Source: Burhinus oedicnemus
Taxonomy: Eukaryota > Chordata > Aves > Charadriiformes > Burhinidae
Direction: 5' to 3'
Length of the DNA stretch: 64,000 nt
NCBI GenBank assembly: GCA_008921705.1
Contig: VFFE01007646.1
Span: forward strand, 802,163-866,162
Shown here: piece after piece, positions 43,114-52,757 of the stretch
Position numbering within the stretch: position 1 is the first letter of the stretch
Layout of the letters: each line of letters opens with the position of its first letter
Program-made: the position numbers and the translations under genes
Notes under the pieces: model-generated
Told to the model about the DNA's origin: nothing
Databases searched by the model: none
What the model saw: only the letters and a program-made list of their open reading frames with translations

Positions 43114-43950
43114 TCCAAAATAACCCACAACAAAAACTGAGAATGCTTCTTTGTACATTATTTATAAACAAACATTACAGTGATGCCTCACTTCCATGAG
43201 TGCAAGAATAAATTAATACAGGGTTGGGAGGTTTGGTTTTATTCAGAGCCCTCTTTTACACAGCACCAAATCTAAAATGCTCTCTAGAATTTTCTTGGAA
43301 TGAATTTTTTTCAAAGTTCTTTTAGACTTTGTCTGGCTTCCTGTGGTGTGTCCGCAATAAGCTCTGACGTTCAGTCTCTTCCACTTGCACATCTAGTCAA
43401 TCTCTTTTCTGAGCTTACTCATATTAAAAAGCATGTCTTCATTTCGGATGGTGAAGTATACCTGAGCTTGAGAGTAAAGCTAACACCTATTCATAAAAGC
43501 AGCACAGCTTTCTTTTGCATATGTTTTTTAGAAAAAAACAGTGGTTACATTAACTTTGATGGCATTTCGTCAAAAATCACACCACTACCAATGAAATATA
43601 ATTTTATTGAATTTTAAGTCCACAGAAGATTCAGGTGAAGCTTAGAGAACAGTATATTAGCATAGTTATGAAGCAGATGCCAACTCAGCACTTACTGGTA
43701 TGTTTAATTTAACACACTATAACTTCCAGCAAATATTGTACAGCCTTAAATGCATAAACCAATCTAAATTATGGCAAAATTTCATGTATTTCTTAATTAC
43801 TTTTCAAACACGTATGTATTATGTTACATATTGAGGATCTAATCCTTTCTAACTTTACTCAGCCCACGTACTCTAGTCTCCCTGTAATTGCTTGGGCTAT
43901 TTTTTTTCAGCTAGGCATATTCGGGAATAAATTATTAGATGATTAAATGA

Positions 43951-44175
43951 ATGACCATACTGAGACAGACCAAAGTCCATCTAGCCTAGTATCTCAAACC
44001 CAACAGCAGCCAACAACTTATGTCTGGGAAAGAAGATAAGAATAAGGCAACTACATAATGACTCTTTTCAGGTATGATCTCCCAGGCTCCAATGCAGCTC
44101 AGGAAGCTCCTAAGCCAGAGGTGGTATCATTGTGCTGCAGTGGAAGTACAAGTGCCAGAATCTAGCCCAAAGCTA
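43951..44175 (-). mobile_element. Ancient CR1/L3-class LINE 3' fragment
   Basis: The plus strand reads CCATACTGAGACAGACCAAA, GTCCATCTAGCCTAGTATCT and CCAACAGCAGCCAAC, then a diverged stretch ending in a 'cccaggctccaatgcag...aagccagaggtgg' block. This follows the reverse complement of the 3' region of an old amniote CR1/L3-type LINE known from turtles, crocodilians and birds, so the element lies on the minus strand. It is heavily substituted and contains no coding sequence. The family name is from memory, the boundaries are approximate, and a second copy of the same family is at 53.4 kb. Confidence 0.72.
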
Positions 44176-44490
44176 AGTCCTGCAGTTAATAATCTAAAAG
44201 TTCAGAGAAACTGAAAACTGATAAAGAAAAACAGTTGTACATGTGTTAGGGAACAGAATAAAAAGTAGCAGTTGTATTTAAAAAAAAATAAAATAAAAAA
44301 CCTTCCATGGAAGTATTTTAATAAAAATCTTTGGAGATTTTCAAGGTAAGTATTTTTATTTTTCTTAATCTTAAAGTGTAAAACCACAACTCAGTCCTGC
44401 TCCTGTGTGTGCCTGTGTATACACTCCCTCAACTCCACTTGTGTATGTGGAAGTCTTGTATATATAGACATATTTATCTCCCTCCCTAAT

Positions 44491-44559
44491 AAAAACAAAC
44501 AAACAAAAAACCCAACCAAACAAAAAAAACACCCAACCAAACAAAACACCAAACCAAAA
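44491..44559. repeat. A/C-only low-complexity tract (69 bp)
   Basis: Sixty-nine consecutive bases are composed of AAAC, AACC and CCAACC-like units with no G or T. It lies about 130 bp from the low-coordinate end of the solo LTR at 44690. Confidence 0.88.
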
Positions 44560-44853
44560 GCAGAAAACTATATAGATGATGTTTAGCTCCCCACATATGT
44601 TGTGGAGTGCTGTCTTTGTTAAAACAGCTATTTTTTTGCTTAACTGCTCATATGAAAAAACAGCTTTTAACTGTTAAATATTATGGTTTTGTCATGGTTT
44701 AACCCCAGCCAGCAGCTAGGACGGCTCCTCTCCTTCCTCAAAGGAAGAATTCAAGTGAGGAACGCAGCCATTCGCTCACCCTCCAAATTAGGATGGGGGA
44801 AACAATCAGAAGGCTAAAAGAGAGGAAAAATTCGTGAGTCGAGATAAAGACAG

Positions 44854-44859
44854 TTTAAT
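44854..44859 (-). promoter_or_regulatory. LTR polyadenylation signal ATTAAA
   Basis: On the minus strand ATTAAA lies just before the U5 segment, in the position expected for the LTR's R-region polyadenylation signal. A matching TATA box sits at 45042-45047 upstream. Confidence 0.6.
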
Positions 44860-45041
44860 AAGTAAAGCAAGAGCTGCACACACGAACAAAGCAAAACAAG
44901 GAATTCAATCCCTGCTTCCCATGGGCAGGCAGGTGTTCAGCCATCCCCAGGACAGCAGGGCTCCATCACACGTAACAGTTACTTGGGAAGACAAACACCA
45001 TACCTCCAAACATTCCCCCCCTTGCTTTTTCTTCCCCCAGC

Positions 45042-45047
45042 TTTATA
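45042..45047 (-). promoter_or_regulatory. LTR TATA box
   Basis: TATAAA on the minus strand sits inside the LTR, roughly 225 bp from its 5' end and about 185 bp before the polyadenylation signal. That is the standard U3-R arrangement. Whether it is active is unknown. Confidence 0.6.
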
Positions 45048-45340
45048 CACTGAGCATGGTGTCACATGGTATGAAATACCCCTTTGGTCAGCTGTCCCAG
45101 CTGTGTCCCCTCCCAGCCTACTGGCTGGCCGGGTGGCGTGAGGAGCAGCAAAGGCCTCGAGTGCTTCGCAACAACCAAACCCACCAGTGTGCTATCGCAC
45201 TATTCCCATCCCAAATCCAAAACCAGCTGCTAGTAAGAAAGTCAACTCTATCCCAGCTGAAACCATGATAGTTTTCCAAGATACATGGTAGAACTGACAC
45301 ATTATCCAAGTTGGTTCAATGCATTGTTCCTTATCAATGC

Positions 45341-45586
45341 TTATAGCGACAGAAGTGCTGTCAGGACCCCATATTTTACTTTTTTAGCTGATGCTGTAAC
45401 TTCTTCAGGTTTTATGCGCTCCAAGCCATCAAATCCTCCTAGATTGCCATCTCCTCGACCATTATTGATCAATTCTACCTTTCAGTGTTGCAAATTCTCC
45501 TTCACTGCTGCTTTTTCTCAAGCATTTGTGGGTAACGCCCCATCTTGAATTACACAGGTGAAAGACAGGGTTGGTAACAGATTATT
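45341..45586 (-). pseudogene. Unidentified protein-like relic with in-frame stops
   Basis: I do not recognise this sequence. One minus-strand frame runs about 81 codons from an upstream TAA (45587-45589) to a TAA at 45341-45343, with two in-frame TGA codons at 45518-45520 and 45482-45484. Between and after the breaks the residues are rich in Gly, Glu, Asp and Lys, for example GRGDGNLGGFDGLER, unlike the Ser/Leu/Phe-rich noise in surrounding frames. Twelve more codons follow the TAA before another stop at 45302-45304. It ends about 70 bp from the 5' end of the minus-strand LTR. It could be a decayed retroviral or host-derived segment, or a chance frame. A plus-strand frame of 87 codons overlaps it but has lower protein character. 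Confidence 0.35.
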
Positions 45587-45589
45587 TTA

Positions 45590-47000
45590 ATGCTATTATG
45601 TTAACAACACTTTGTTGAGATTAGGGCACTGTCAGAATGTCATCTGGTAAGAGTTTAGTCAGGGATTGCATCTAGAGCTTATTCTGATTTAACAACTACT
45701 GGAAGTCTTTCTTTGTCAATTCTTTAAATGCTCGGTTTAGTGACAGAAAAAGAACTAAAGGGAACTCGATTTTTACTTATCATTAGAACTTTAACATTTG
45801 ATGCCTTACTGTCATTAGTGTCAGCTCAATTTATTGCTTTGTTTTGAGCTGCAGGTAGTTCTGAATAACAAAGCAGTATCAGGAATCGCTCCAGAGCAAA
45901 CTGAGATCTGTAGGATGCTTCCCAGTAGATTATGAAATGGATGATACAGACACTGAAAAAGCTCAAGCGAAGTTGCAGTTGTTGGCAACATCACAGTTAC
46001 TCAAGGACATGACACGGTCACTTAAGGACATCACAGGTCCGGTATCAGGTATAAAAGCAGCACTTGAAGAAGATAAGACTACAGCATGAAAAGCTAGAAT
46101 ACATCTAGCAAGCATTTCTATAAGCTCAGTTCAGAGCGGTCGGGCATGAGCTCAAGTTGTCAAATACTTCGGCACCGACGACTGCATGTTTGAACCTCAT
46201 CAGTAATTACAGTGTCTATATGCAAATTAAAGACTTGTTACCTACCAGTATAACTGCTAAAAATAGGGGGGGGGGTTAAATTTTTTCTTTAATAAAATTC
46301 CATCTTTTCTCTCCCTTTTTTTCCTTTTTCCAAAGGGAAAAACAAAGAAGCTCAAATATTTTACCTAAGGTTTTTTCCCTTCCAAAATAATAGAACGAAA
46401 GACATTAGCAGCCAAGAGAATCTCACAATACTGGAACTTTCTGAAACGAGGTTTTGCATATCTCACTTGGCAGCTGGCAGCAGAATGTGACAAATGAGAA
46501 TTCTCACTCCAAGCTGCTGGCTGCCAGTCATGAGTTATCTTATTCCTTGCAGTGAGAGCAGACCACAGAAAAACAGGCAAGCAAATAGGCCAGAGATACA
46601 GGGAAAAGACTGAAAAATGTTTAAAAAAGAAGAGAGACCAAAAAAACCCCCCAAACCAAAAGAACAATCAGATGATGAATGCAGTGGTACTTGTACTCTT
46701 GATGCTTTATTTAGCATTAAGAATTCTTGTGTTACATTATCACAGGCTTTAATGAAGGTTATACAAAATTAAAAACATGGTCCTTGCTATGGGCACGTTT
46801 TAATTTGTTCTTCAGTTCATTTGAAGTGTGTCAACTTTTAATTGTTCTTTTAGAGAAACTCATGACTAACTGAAACTGATTATAATGCAAGGCCTACAGC
46901 TAAGCCCAAGTGGCACCTATCAGCCCATCTTCTGGTTGTGATATTACTGACTTCAGAATATATCCTGACCAAATAAATGCTTTTTAAAACTGAACCATGA
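45590..47000. other. Unassigned region between LTR relics
   Basis: No gene is recognised. It holds an imperfect ~20-bp tandem duplication (about 45991-46037) just upstream of a TATAAAA at 46050-46056, a G run at 46266-46275 and A-rich sequence near 46621-46665. If the LTR at 44690 and the LTR piece at 47006 came from one provirus, this would be its decayed interior, but I see no recognisable pol or gag motifs. Confidence 0.5.
45991..46037 (+). repeat. Imperfect ~20-bp tandem repeat
   Basis: The core CAAGGACAT followed by GACACGG is repeated as TAAGGACATCACAGG about 20 bp later, with similar preceding bases (TTACT / TCACT). It lies 13 bp before a TATAAAA, resembling the direct repeats seen upstream of TATA in retroviral U3 regions. 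The association is by position only. Confidence 0.6.
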
Positions 47001-47005
47001 ACTAG

Positions 47006-47045
47006 GCTCCCCTCCTCCCTCAACGGAAGAATTCAAGTGAGAAAC
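47006..47045 (-). mobile_element. Small fragment of the 44.7-kb LTR type
   Basis: Forty bases match 44724-44763 in the same orientation with four mismatches, including a shared 17-base block GGAAGAATTCAAGTGAG. That segment is near the 3' (U5) end of the LTR on the minus strand. Similarity decays on both sides and the rest of an LTR is not visible, so it is a truncated or rearranged relic of the same or a related LTR family. Confidence 0.72.
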
Positions 47046-47397
47046 AATGTCTGTCTCTCTCATTTTCTCCTGTGCTCATGTCATGTCTGCTTTTACTCCA
47101 ATGTTTTCTGCATTGTAATTTAGCTACTGTCAAGCTGATTTTTTTTCACCCCTCTAAGAGCCCCCCTCTTTCCCAGACTTTTAACCATTCACAGACCATT
47201 GATTTGTCCTTAGAACTTAAGCATTCACTTCACACACAAATCCTACTGTCTCCTATCTCATGAACTGGCAACCATGGGAGAGGCCAGATGACACAGCAGT
47301 ATTTTCAGAACCCAAGTTTCCTTGATGGAAAACATTGCAACAACAAATGAAAGCAGAGGGAGCTGCTTTCTAAGCAGTCTGGAGAGCTAGAGTGAAT

Positions 47398-47799
47398 ATC
47401 ATAGAATGGTTTAGGTTGGAGGGGACCTTGAAGATCACCTAGTTCCAACCCCCCTGCCATGGGCAGGGACACCTCCCACTACACCAGGTTGCTCAAAGCC
47501 CCGTCCAGCCTGGCCTTGAACACCTCCAGGGATGGGGCAGCCACAGCTTCTCTGGGCAACCTCTGCCAGTGCCTCACCACCCTCACAGTAAAGAATTTCT
47601 TCCTAATATTTCATCTAAATCTCCCCTCTTCCAGTTTGAAGCCATTACCCTTCGTTCTATCACTACATGCCCCTGTACAAAGTCCCTCTCCAGCTTTCTT
47701 GTAGGCCCCCTTCAGATACTGGAAGGCTGCTATAAGGTCTCCCCGGAGCCTTCTCTTCTCCAGGCTGAACAACCCCAACTCTCTCACAGCCTGTCCATA
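47398..47799 (-). mobile_element. CR1 LINE, 5'-truncated 3' end
   Basis: On the plus strand it opens ATCATAGAATGGTTTAGGTT and continues through the well-conserved CR1 3' UTR and the C-terminal ORF2 tail in reverse complement, including the segment complementary to the 'ttcttcactg' and 'ctggagaagaga' coding blocks. About 400 bp are retained. Recognisable CR1 stops after 'ctctcacagcctgtccatat' near 47799. It is less diverged than the 12.5-kb copy in its UTR but still carries no usable frame: the plus-strand open frames there are antisense shadows. Confidence 0.94.
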
Positions 47800-49449
47800 T
47801 TATTTTCTGTACCTTCTTCCAGCCCCGTAACACTGTTCGTCCTTTCTCAGGGCCTGCCTTTCCTCTTGCAGCCATGGTACCTGCAGAAAGCGGACTGCCA
47901 GGGGCCAAGTCTTCCTTGCTGCAGCTTTGAAGCAATTCGGGTTAATGCTCAAAAGGAGGGGTGCCCAAGTGGAGCAGAACCTTTGTGGCTTTTCTTAGGT
48001 GCCTGCATTCCTCCCCACCACCTTAGCTGAGGCAGAGTCAGTCTGGCTCCAAGTATCTTGAATCACCTATGCTAAATATTTTTATGCTAGAAATACATAG
48101 ATATTTTTGTGGTTAGTTCCACTGAAGTTTGAAGAAGCAACAGATAAAGAAACAGCTAGCACCACCACCTATTGGTGAAAACAGGCAATTTTAAGTTGTT
48201 AATTTGTATCATATTATATAAATTTATATTTATTAATAGTTCAGGTTTTAGAGCAGATACAGTTTGTTCAAAAAGCTGGGTGAGTATGCTTAAGACTAAA
48301 TAAAGTCCTGAAAATGATAGGTGGCTTGCTAAAAAAAAAAAAAATTAAATAAAGAGAAATAGGTACTAAAGCTTTCTATAATCTCTTTGTGCAACAGTAA
48401 TGAAAGCTGGGAGCGGGATACCGTATACCTGTGGTTTCTTGGGCATTTTTATTTTATTATTTGGATTTACTTAAAATTTAGAAATAATTTAAAAAGGTTA
48501 CTTATTGCCAGAGACTACCACAATTACAATCCTTGATAGGGATTTATAACTTTTCAGGCATTTCATGACAATGTACAGGAACTTCTCAGAATAATATGAG
48601 ATTTTAGAAAGTAAAAAAAAAAGACGACATCCTGTCTCTTCTTAATATCTTGCAGTTGTGCAGATTCTACTAAGATTTACTCCGATATATTTAAAAAAAA
48701 AAAATAAAAATCTCATGGCTGATTACTTTTACCTTCTTAGATTATGGAACTAGGATAGTCTTACTCAGTATTAGCCCCTGACATACATAAACATTTTTTT
48801 TCAGGATTAAAAGAGTATGAGATTTTTTTTCAGTGACACCATTATCTCCTGCTTATCTGTCTCTCTCCTTACCTATGACAGTCTTTAAGAGCAGAAACTC
48901 TGCAGGTTAAGAGACACCCCAGGACTGTGTTGATCGCTTGGGACAGTACATGTCACAGGATAATATGCTATTTAGTTAAACACTAAATTCTGCTATTTAT
49001 TTAAAACAGGGATTCCTCTGGTATTTCCTAACAGATGAGATGTAAATAAAGAACCTGAACATTTTCAAAAATAGCAACGCAAAAAGCTGATTCTGCTCTG
49101 GACTGCTATCTGAGGTATGATATTTGAAGATATTCCTTAATAAGATGGTATAAGAGGTCTTGGAAATGGATCCTTCCAGTAAAAGGAATAATAAAACCTG
49201 AGATAGCACATTTACCTAGGCATACACTAGTTCAGCAGTATAGTAAGTGAAGAGATGTTTATAAGTATTGTTTTGAAAGATTAGTTCATTTTCTCCATCA
49301 TTAATAAATAACAGCTTCTTTTGAAGCACTTGAAGAAAGAAATTTCGACTGACGACATTTGCCTAGGATCCAACTGCTTAGAACAAAAAAATGCTTCTGC
49401 TGATTAAAGCCTTGCTGATGTCTAGTGAAGTCTCTCTATGTTTTCCCAC
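47800..49449. other. Anonymous non-coding DNA
   Basis: Beyond the CR1 truncation point the sequence to about 48060 is relatively GC-rich but not assigned to a family. The remainder is AT-rich with A runs at 48331-48345 and near 48690. No gene is recognised. Confidence 0.6.
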
Positions 49450-50104
49450 TGTCCTGGTTTGAGTGACACAGGACTAATTTCTCTTCTAATGCTTGAGAAA
49501 ACTGCACTTTTAGAAGATTCTAGCGTCTGAATTTGTGAAAACAGTTACTTTATAGCCAGCTATGGTGTGTGGGTTTCAAGGTCTCAGTGTTTTCGAGTTA
49601 GCCAGGTGCAGGGATGAAGAGGAGCAAGACCCGGGCACTTGACCCAAGCTGGCCAACAGGATCATTTCATACCATGAACGTCACATTCAATGTAACTTAG
49701 GAAGTTTGCTGTGAAGCGCTCTCTCTCTCACTTAATGGCTGCAATCCGGAGAACTTCTTTGCCCCAGTGTTGGACACCTGAGCCTTTACTTCCCTCCTTA
49801 AGCCGCAGCGCTTGCAGTGTCCGACACTTGCTGTCCACTGCTGGGAGTGCACAGCTTCCTACTGATAGAATAGGCTGAGTATAATCCTGGTGTGCTTTAT
49901 ATTGGTATTGGGATCCATGTCGGCTCTTTAGTGTTATCAGTGTTAATTATTTAGTCTTATTCTATTAAATCTGTTTAAATTTCAGCCCCCAGGTTTCCTT
50001 GGTTTTCTTCCCCAATTTCTCTTCCCGGGTGGAAAGGGGTCATTGAGGGGTAGAATAATTGTCTAAATGACAGTAAGTTATTTTGGGTTTCTCCAACCAT
50101 GACA
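49450..50104 (+). mobile_element. Avian ERV (ERVL-like) solo LTR, complete, plus strand
   Basis: Starts TGTCCTGGTTTGAGTGACAC and ends CTCCAACCATGACA, the terminal pattern of a bird ERVL-type LTR of about 650 bp. A polyadenylation signal ATTAAA is at 49964-49969. The five bases before the start (CCCAC, 49445-49449) and after the end (CCTAC, 50105-50109) agree at four of five positions, consistent with a 5-bp target duplication that has since mutated. No viral gene, primer-binding site or partner LTR adjoins it, so it is a solo LTR. The termini resemble those of the 44.7-kb LTR (TGTC-TGGTTT / ACCATGACA), but the body is different and the orientation is opposite. Family naming is from memory. 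Confidence 0.85.
49964..49969 (+). promoter_or_regulatory. LTR polyadenylation signal ATTAAA
   Basis: ATTAAA lies about 140 bp before the 3' end of the plus-strand LTR, in the place expected for its R-region polyadenylation signal. Confidence 0.55.
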
Positions 50105-50109
50105 CCTAC

Positions 50110-52725
50110 ATAGATGATGTCTGAGAAAATCTTAGATAAAGAAACAGAACAAATAACGGAGCTCCTTGTGTTCACTGGCAGGAAAACAGAGTAAGCTTTA
50201 AGGCATATTCCTTGGATAACTTTTTCCACAGTAGATCAGTTTCTTTTAGAGAAAAGATATTTCAAAGAGACAGAGCAAGACATTGGATATGAAAAGTTTC
50301 CAGAAGTTACCAAAATGAATCAATGTATGAAAAGCAGGCAAGAGCAGAGTCATGCTTTAAATGAAGAGAGATCTTGCTTGGTCCTTGAAAGTGCGAGAGA
50401 CTTAACACCTTACTACCTTCAGCAGAGGATGAAAAGCCATGTGACCATTCCCAATCACATTCTTTTCCATCATGTGTCTGAATACAGACAATTGTATCCC
50501 ACTGAAAAAGGTTAAGATCCCATAGTTGTGCGAGCACATGGTTGCATCTATTAACTGTGGTATTGGTGCAATTTAAAACAGCTATTACAGAAGCGTTCAA
50601 ATTTTCTTGGACATCATCTATTTAAAAACACCCAGAAGACACAAGCACAGTCTGATGGTCATTATAGATGTGGAAGCTGATTTCTGATGACGACTCAGCC
50701 ACCTATCTTGGGAGCTTATGTCCACTGAAAGAGAGAGGTTCTTACAAAAGGCAGTACACAACACCTACTTTTAGAGCCCTCCTTCCTCACTTTACCATGT
50801 TCATGAAACTATCATTGTTCCTTGGTCCCGAGTGATCACGGTCAATTTAAAGCACACCATTCTGCAGGCAAAGTTAAGGATTTTTCCCCACACATGTCAT
50901 TTTACATATATCTACAGCAAAATTCCTTTGGTGTTTTGTTGTTTAGTCAGTCTCATGTCCTGTTAATCCCAATAGGGACATGCAGAAAACTTAATTTCAC
51001 TGATGTGGAGTCATCACTATCAAAACCAATTGCCCCCTCAAAGCAACCTGCTTTTATATCTGCACACAGGTAATATTTTCAGAAACACAAACTCAGCAGC
51101 CACTACCTCCCCTTCCCAGACTGCACAAACACAACCACACAACTACGTCTCACATGCAGGTTTATATATCCTAATCAATCAGGCTGATTTTAATTAATCC
51201 TAATTGTCCTATTAAGGTTCCTAGCTAACAACAACACAGCAAAAAGGATTCCCTAAGCAGCCTAATTGACTTAATCAGCTCCTTAATAAGCCTTCTTGAG
51301 GCCTTTAAAACGAACTAACCCCTAGTTCATTTTAATAAGCATATTGAAGAGGAAGATGAAGCTAACTTCTTGATTCCAAGAGTCAGATTTCATCACTGCA
51401 ATGAAGAGCATGGCAGGGAAGAGAGATGCTAGGATCCATAGATGGAGGAGAACTGCATTAGAAAGATGTGACCAGCTTTCCTCCAGGCATGTATAGGGAA
51501 CAGAGGAAGTTTAAAGATCTCTAGCTGCATTTTCCCACAGGGAAACATTTGATTGTAACCTTAGACTACAGTTAGTTGTTGATGAGTCTTCAAAGGCTAA
51601 TTGAAGGTACTGTAGGTACTAATACAGTCATGAATTAAAAACCCTATAAATTAAAAATACCCAAGTTAAACTAATGTGTGAAAAACTAGCAAGCAACTTC
51701 TACAGTATTTTTAGTGCTGAACTTCTGTCGGTATATACATTTAAGCTGTGCACAGAGATTTACAAGGTGGTGGCGGGGGAAGCAAGCTAAGTACGTGTAG
51801 TTTGGCTCTGACAGTGATTTGTATGTTACTTTGCACGAACCAAAAAGCTCACTTTTTCAATATTTTTGTGTGTCCCAAAGTCATGTCAGCTTTCAAGAAC
51901 TCTAGCTGTGCAGTTTATTCATCACACGTTTTCCCTCATTACTCTTATTTGTCTAGCAGTAGGAGTATTCCTGGCACTTTACAGACAATTGACACTTTAC
52001 ATTCCTGACCTAAGAATTTTGTCAGCTGGGGCCTGAGCTCAAGATTTTTTATAATCATTATGTGTTTAAAAATGCATGTGAATCTCAACAGGATTTTCAG
52101 AATCATCTGTAGGGTTTGGGTTTGATTTTTTTTTTGTAAGTTTTATACAGCATTCGAAAGCACATAAGTACATGTAGATATATGCCCTCCACTGGCTCTA
52201 TCTTTGCATATAATACATGTAAATAGGACTTTATATTCACTCATCATTTCACTGAGGACAGCAAGATCAGCACAGGGTTAGTATGTGTGAATCAAGATGA
52301 AGGATCTCAATCAGGATTATGATGGCACAAAGTTTTGCTTCTGATCCTAGTGAATATTTATTCATATAGTCATTAGTCCTGTACGGACTTGCAAATTACC
52401 TATATGTTGGAGGTCCACAAGTGCAAGCGAAAGTAGTGAAAGGCCAAATACAAAAGCAACGTGTATTATTTTCTTTTGGCCTTCTGATTTATTAAACATT
52501 TTCGATTACATGAACTAGGTAGCCTGAAAGGAAGTAACAAAACAAATTAAGTGCATCATTACTTTTCTTAAAGTTATTCATCCTGAAAGACCAGAGCATC
52601 TTGATGAAACCAAGTTTGGCCCAACTCAGATCACACAGACTGATGCCTTTCCCACAGGCTGGTCAAAGTGCTCTCTGCAAAGATTTATATGAAAGCCAAA
52701 TGCATCATAAGAAAGCAGAATTTAG

Positions 52726-52757
<32 letters not shown>

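Larger units (their letters stand above)
32590..43949. other. Anonymous AT-rich non-coding DNA
   Basis: No gene or recognised transposon is seen between the LTR and the first old CR1/L3 fragment. The longest open frames (plus 34720-35100, 38897-39370; minus 35007-35417) are 124-157 codons with no domain. A relatively GC-rich, purine-biased patch at 34250-34510 is unassigned and may be a decayed repeat. Simple sequence includes an A run at 35099-35118 and A/C-only tracts at 38905-38943, 42817-42861 and 43018-43113. Confidence 0.6.
44690..45270 (-). mobile_element. Avian ERV solo LTR, complete, minus strand
   Basis: Read on the minus strand it begins TATCATGGTTTCAGCTGGGA and ends GGGGTTAAACCATGACA, the start and end of a common bird ERV LTR, with the usual 5' TG mutated to TA. 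A TATA box is present (TATAAA on the minus strand, 45042-45047), followed about 185 bp later by a polyadenylation signal ATTAAA (44854-44859) and then U5 with CTGTCTTTATCTC (44841-44853). The outermost 11 bp are inverted repeats with one mismatch. GTTT flanks both ends (44686-44689 and 45271-45274), compatible with a 4-5 bp target duplication. No polypurine tract or viral gene abuts it. The LTR would have driven retroviral transcription; here it is an orphan. An open frame on the other strand (44834-45268) is incidental. Confidence 0.88.

Noticed and set aside
44834..45268. Plus-strand open frame of 144 codons
   Set aside because: It is antisense to the solo LTR and entirely inside it. The reading frame is incidental.
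46140..46200. Segment with a TTTGAACCTC word, considered as a tRNA T-arm
   Set aside because: No cloverleaf can be drawn: the acceptor and anticodon arms do not pair, and the B-box is imperfect.
47569..48030. Plus-strand open frame of 153 codons
   Set aside because: The first half is antisense of the CR1 3' end and the rest has no domain. It is a shadow of the retrotransposon.
52560..52757. Sequence ending in a 27-base A run, considered as a processed pseudogene
   Set aside because: No AATAAA-type signal shortly before the run, no recognisable mRNA and no flanking direct repeat found.
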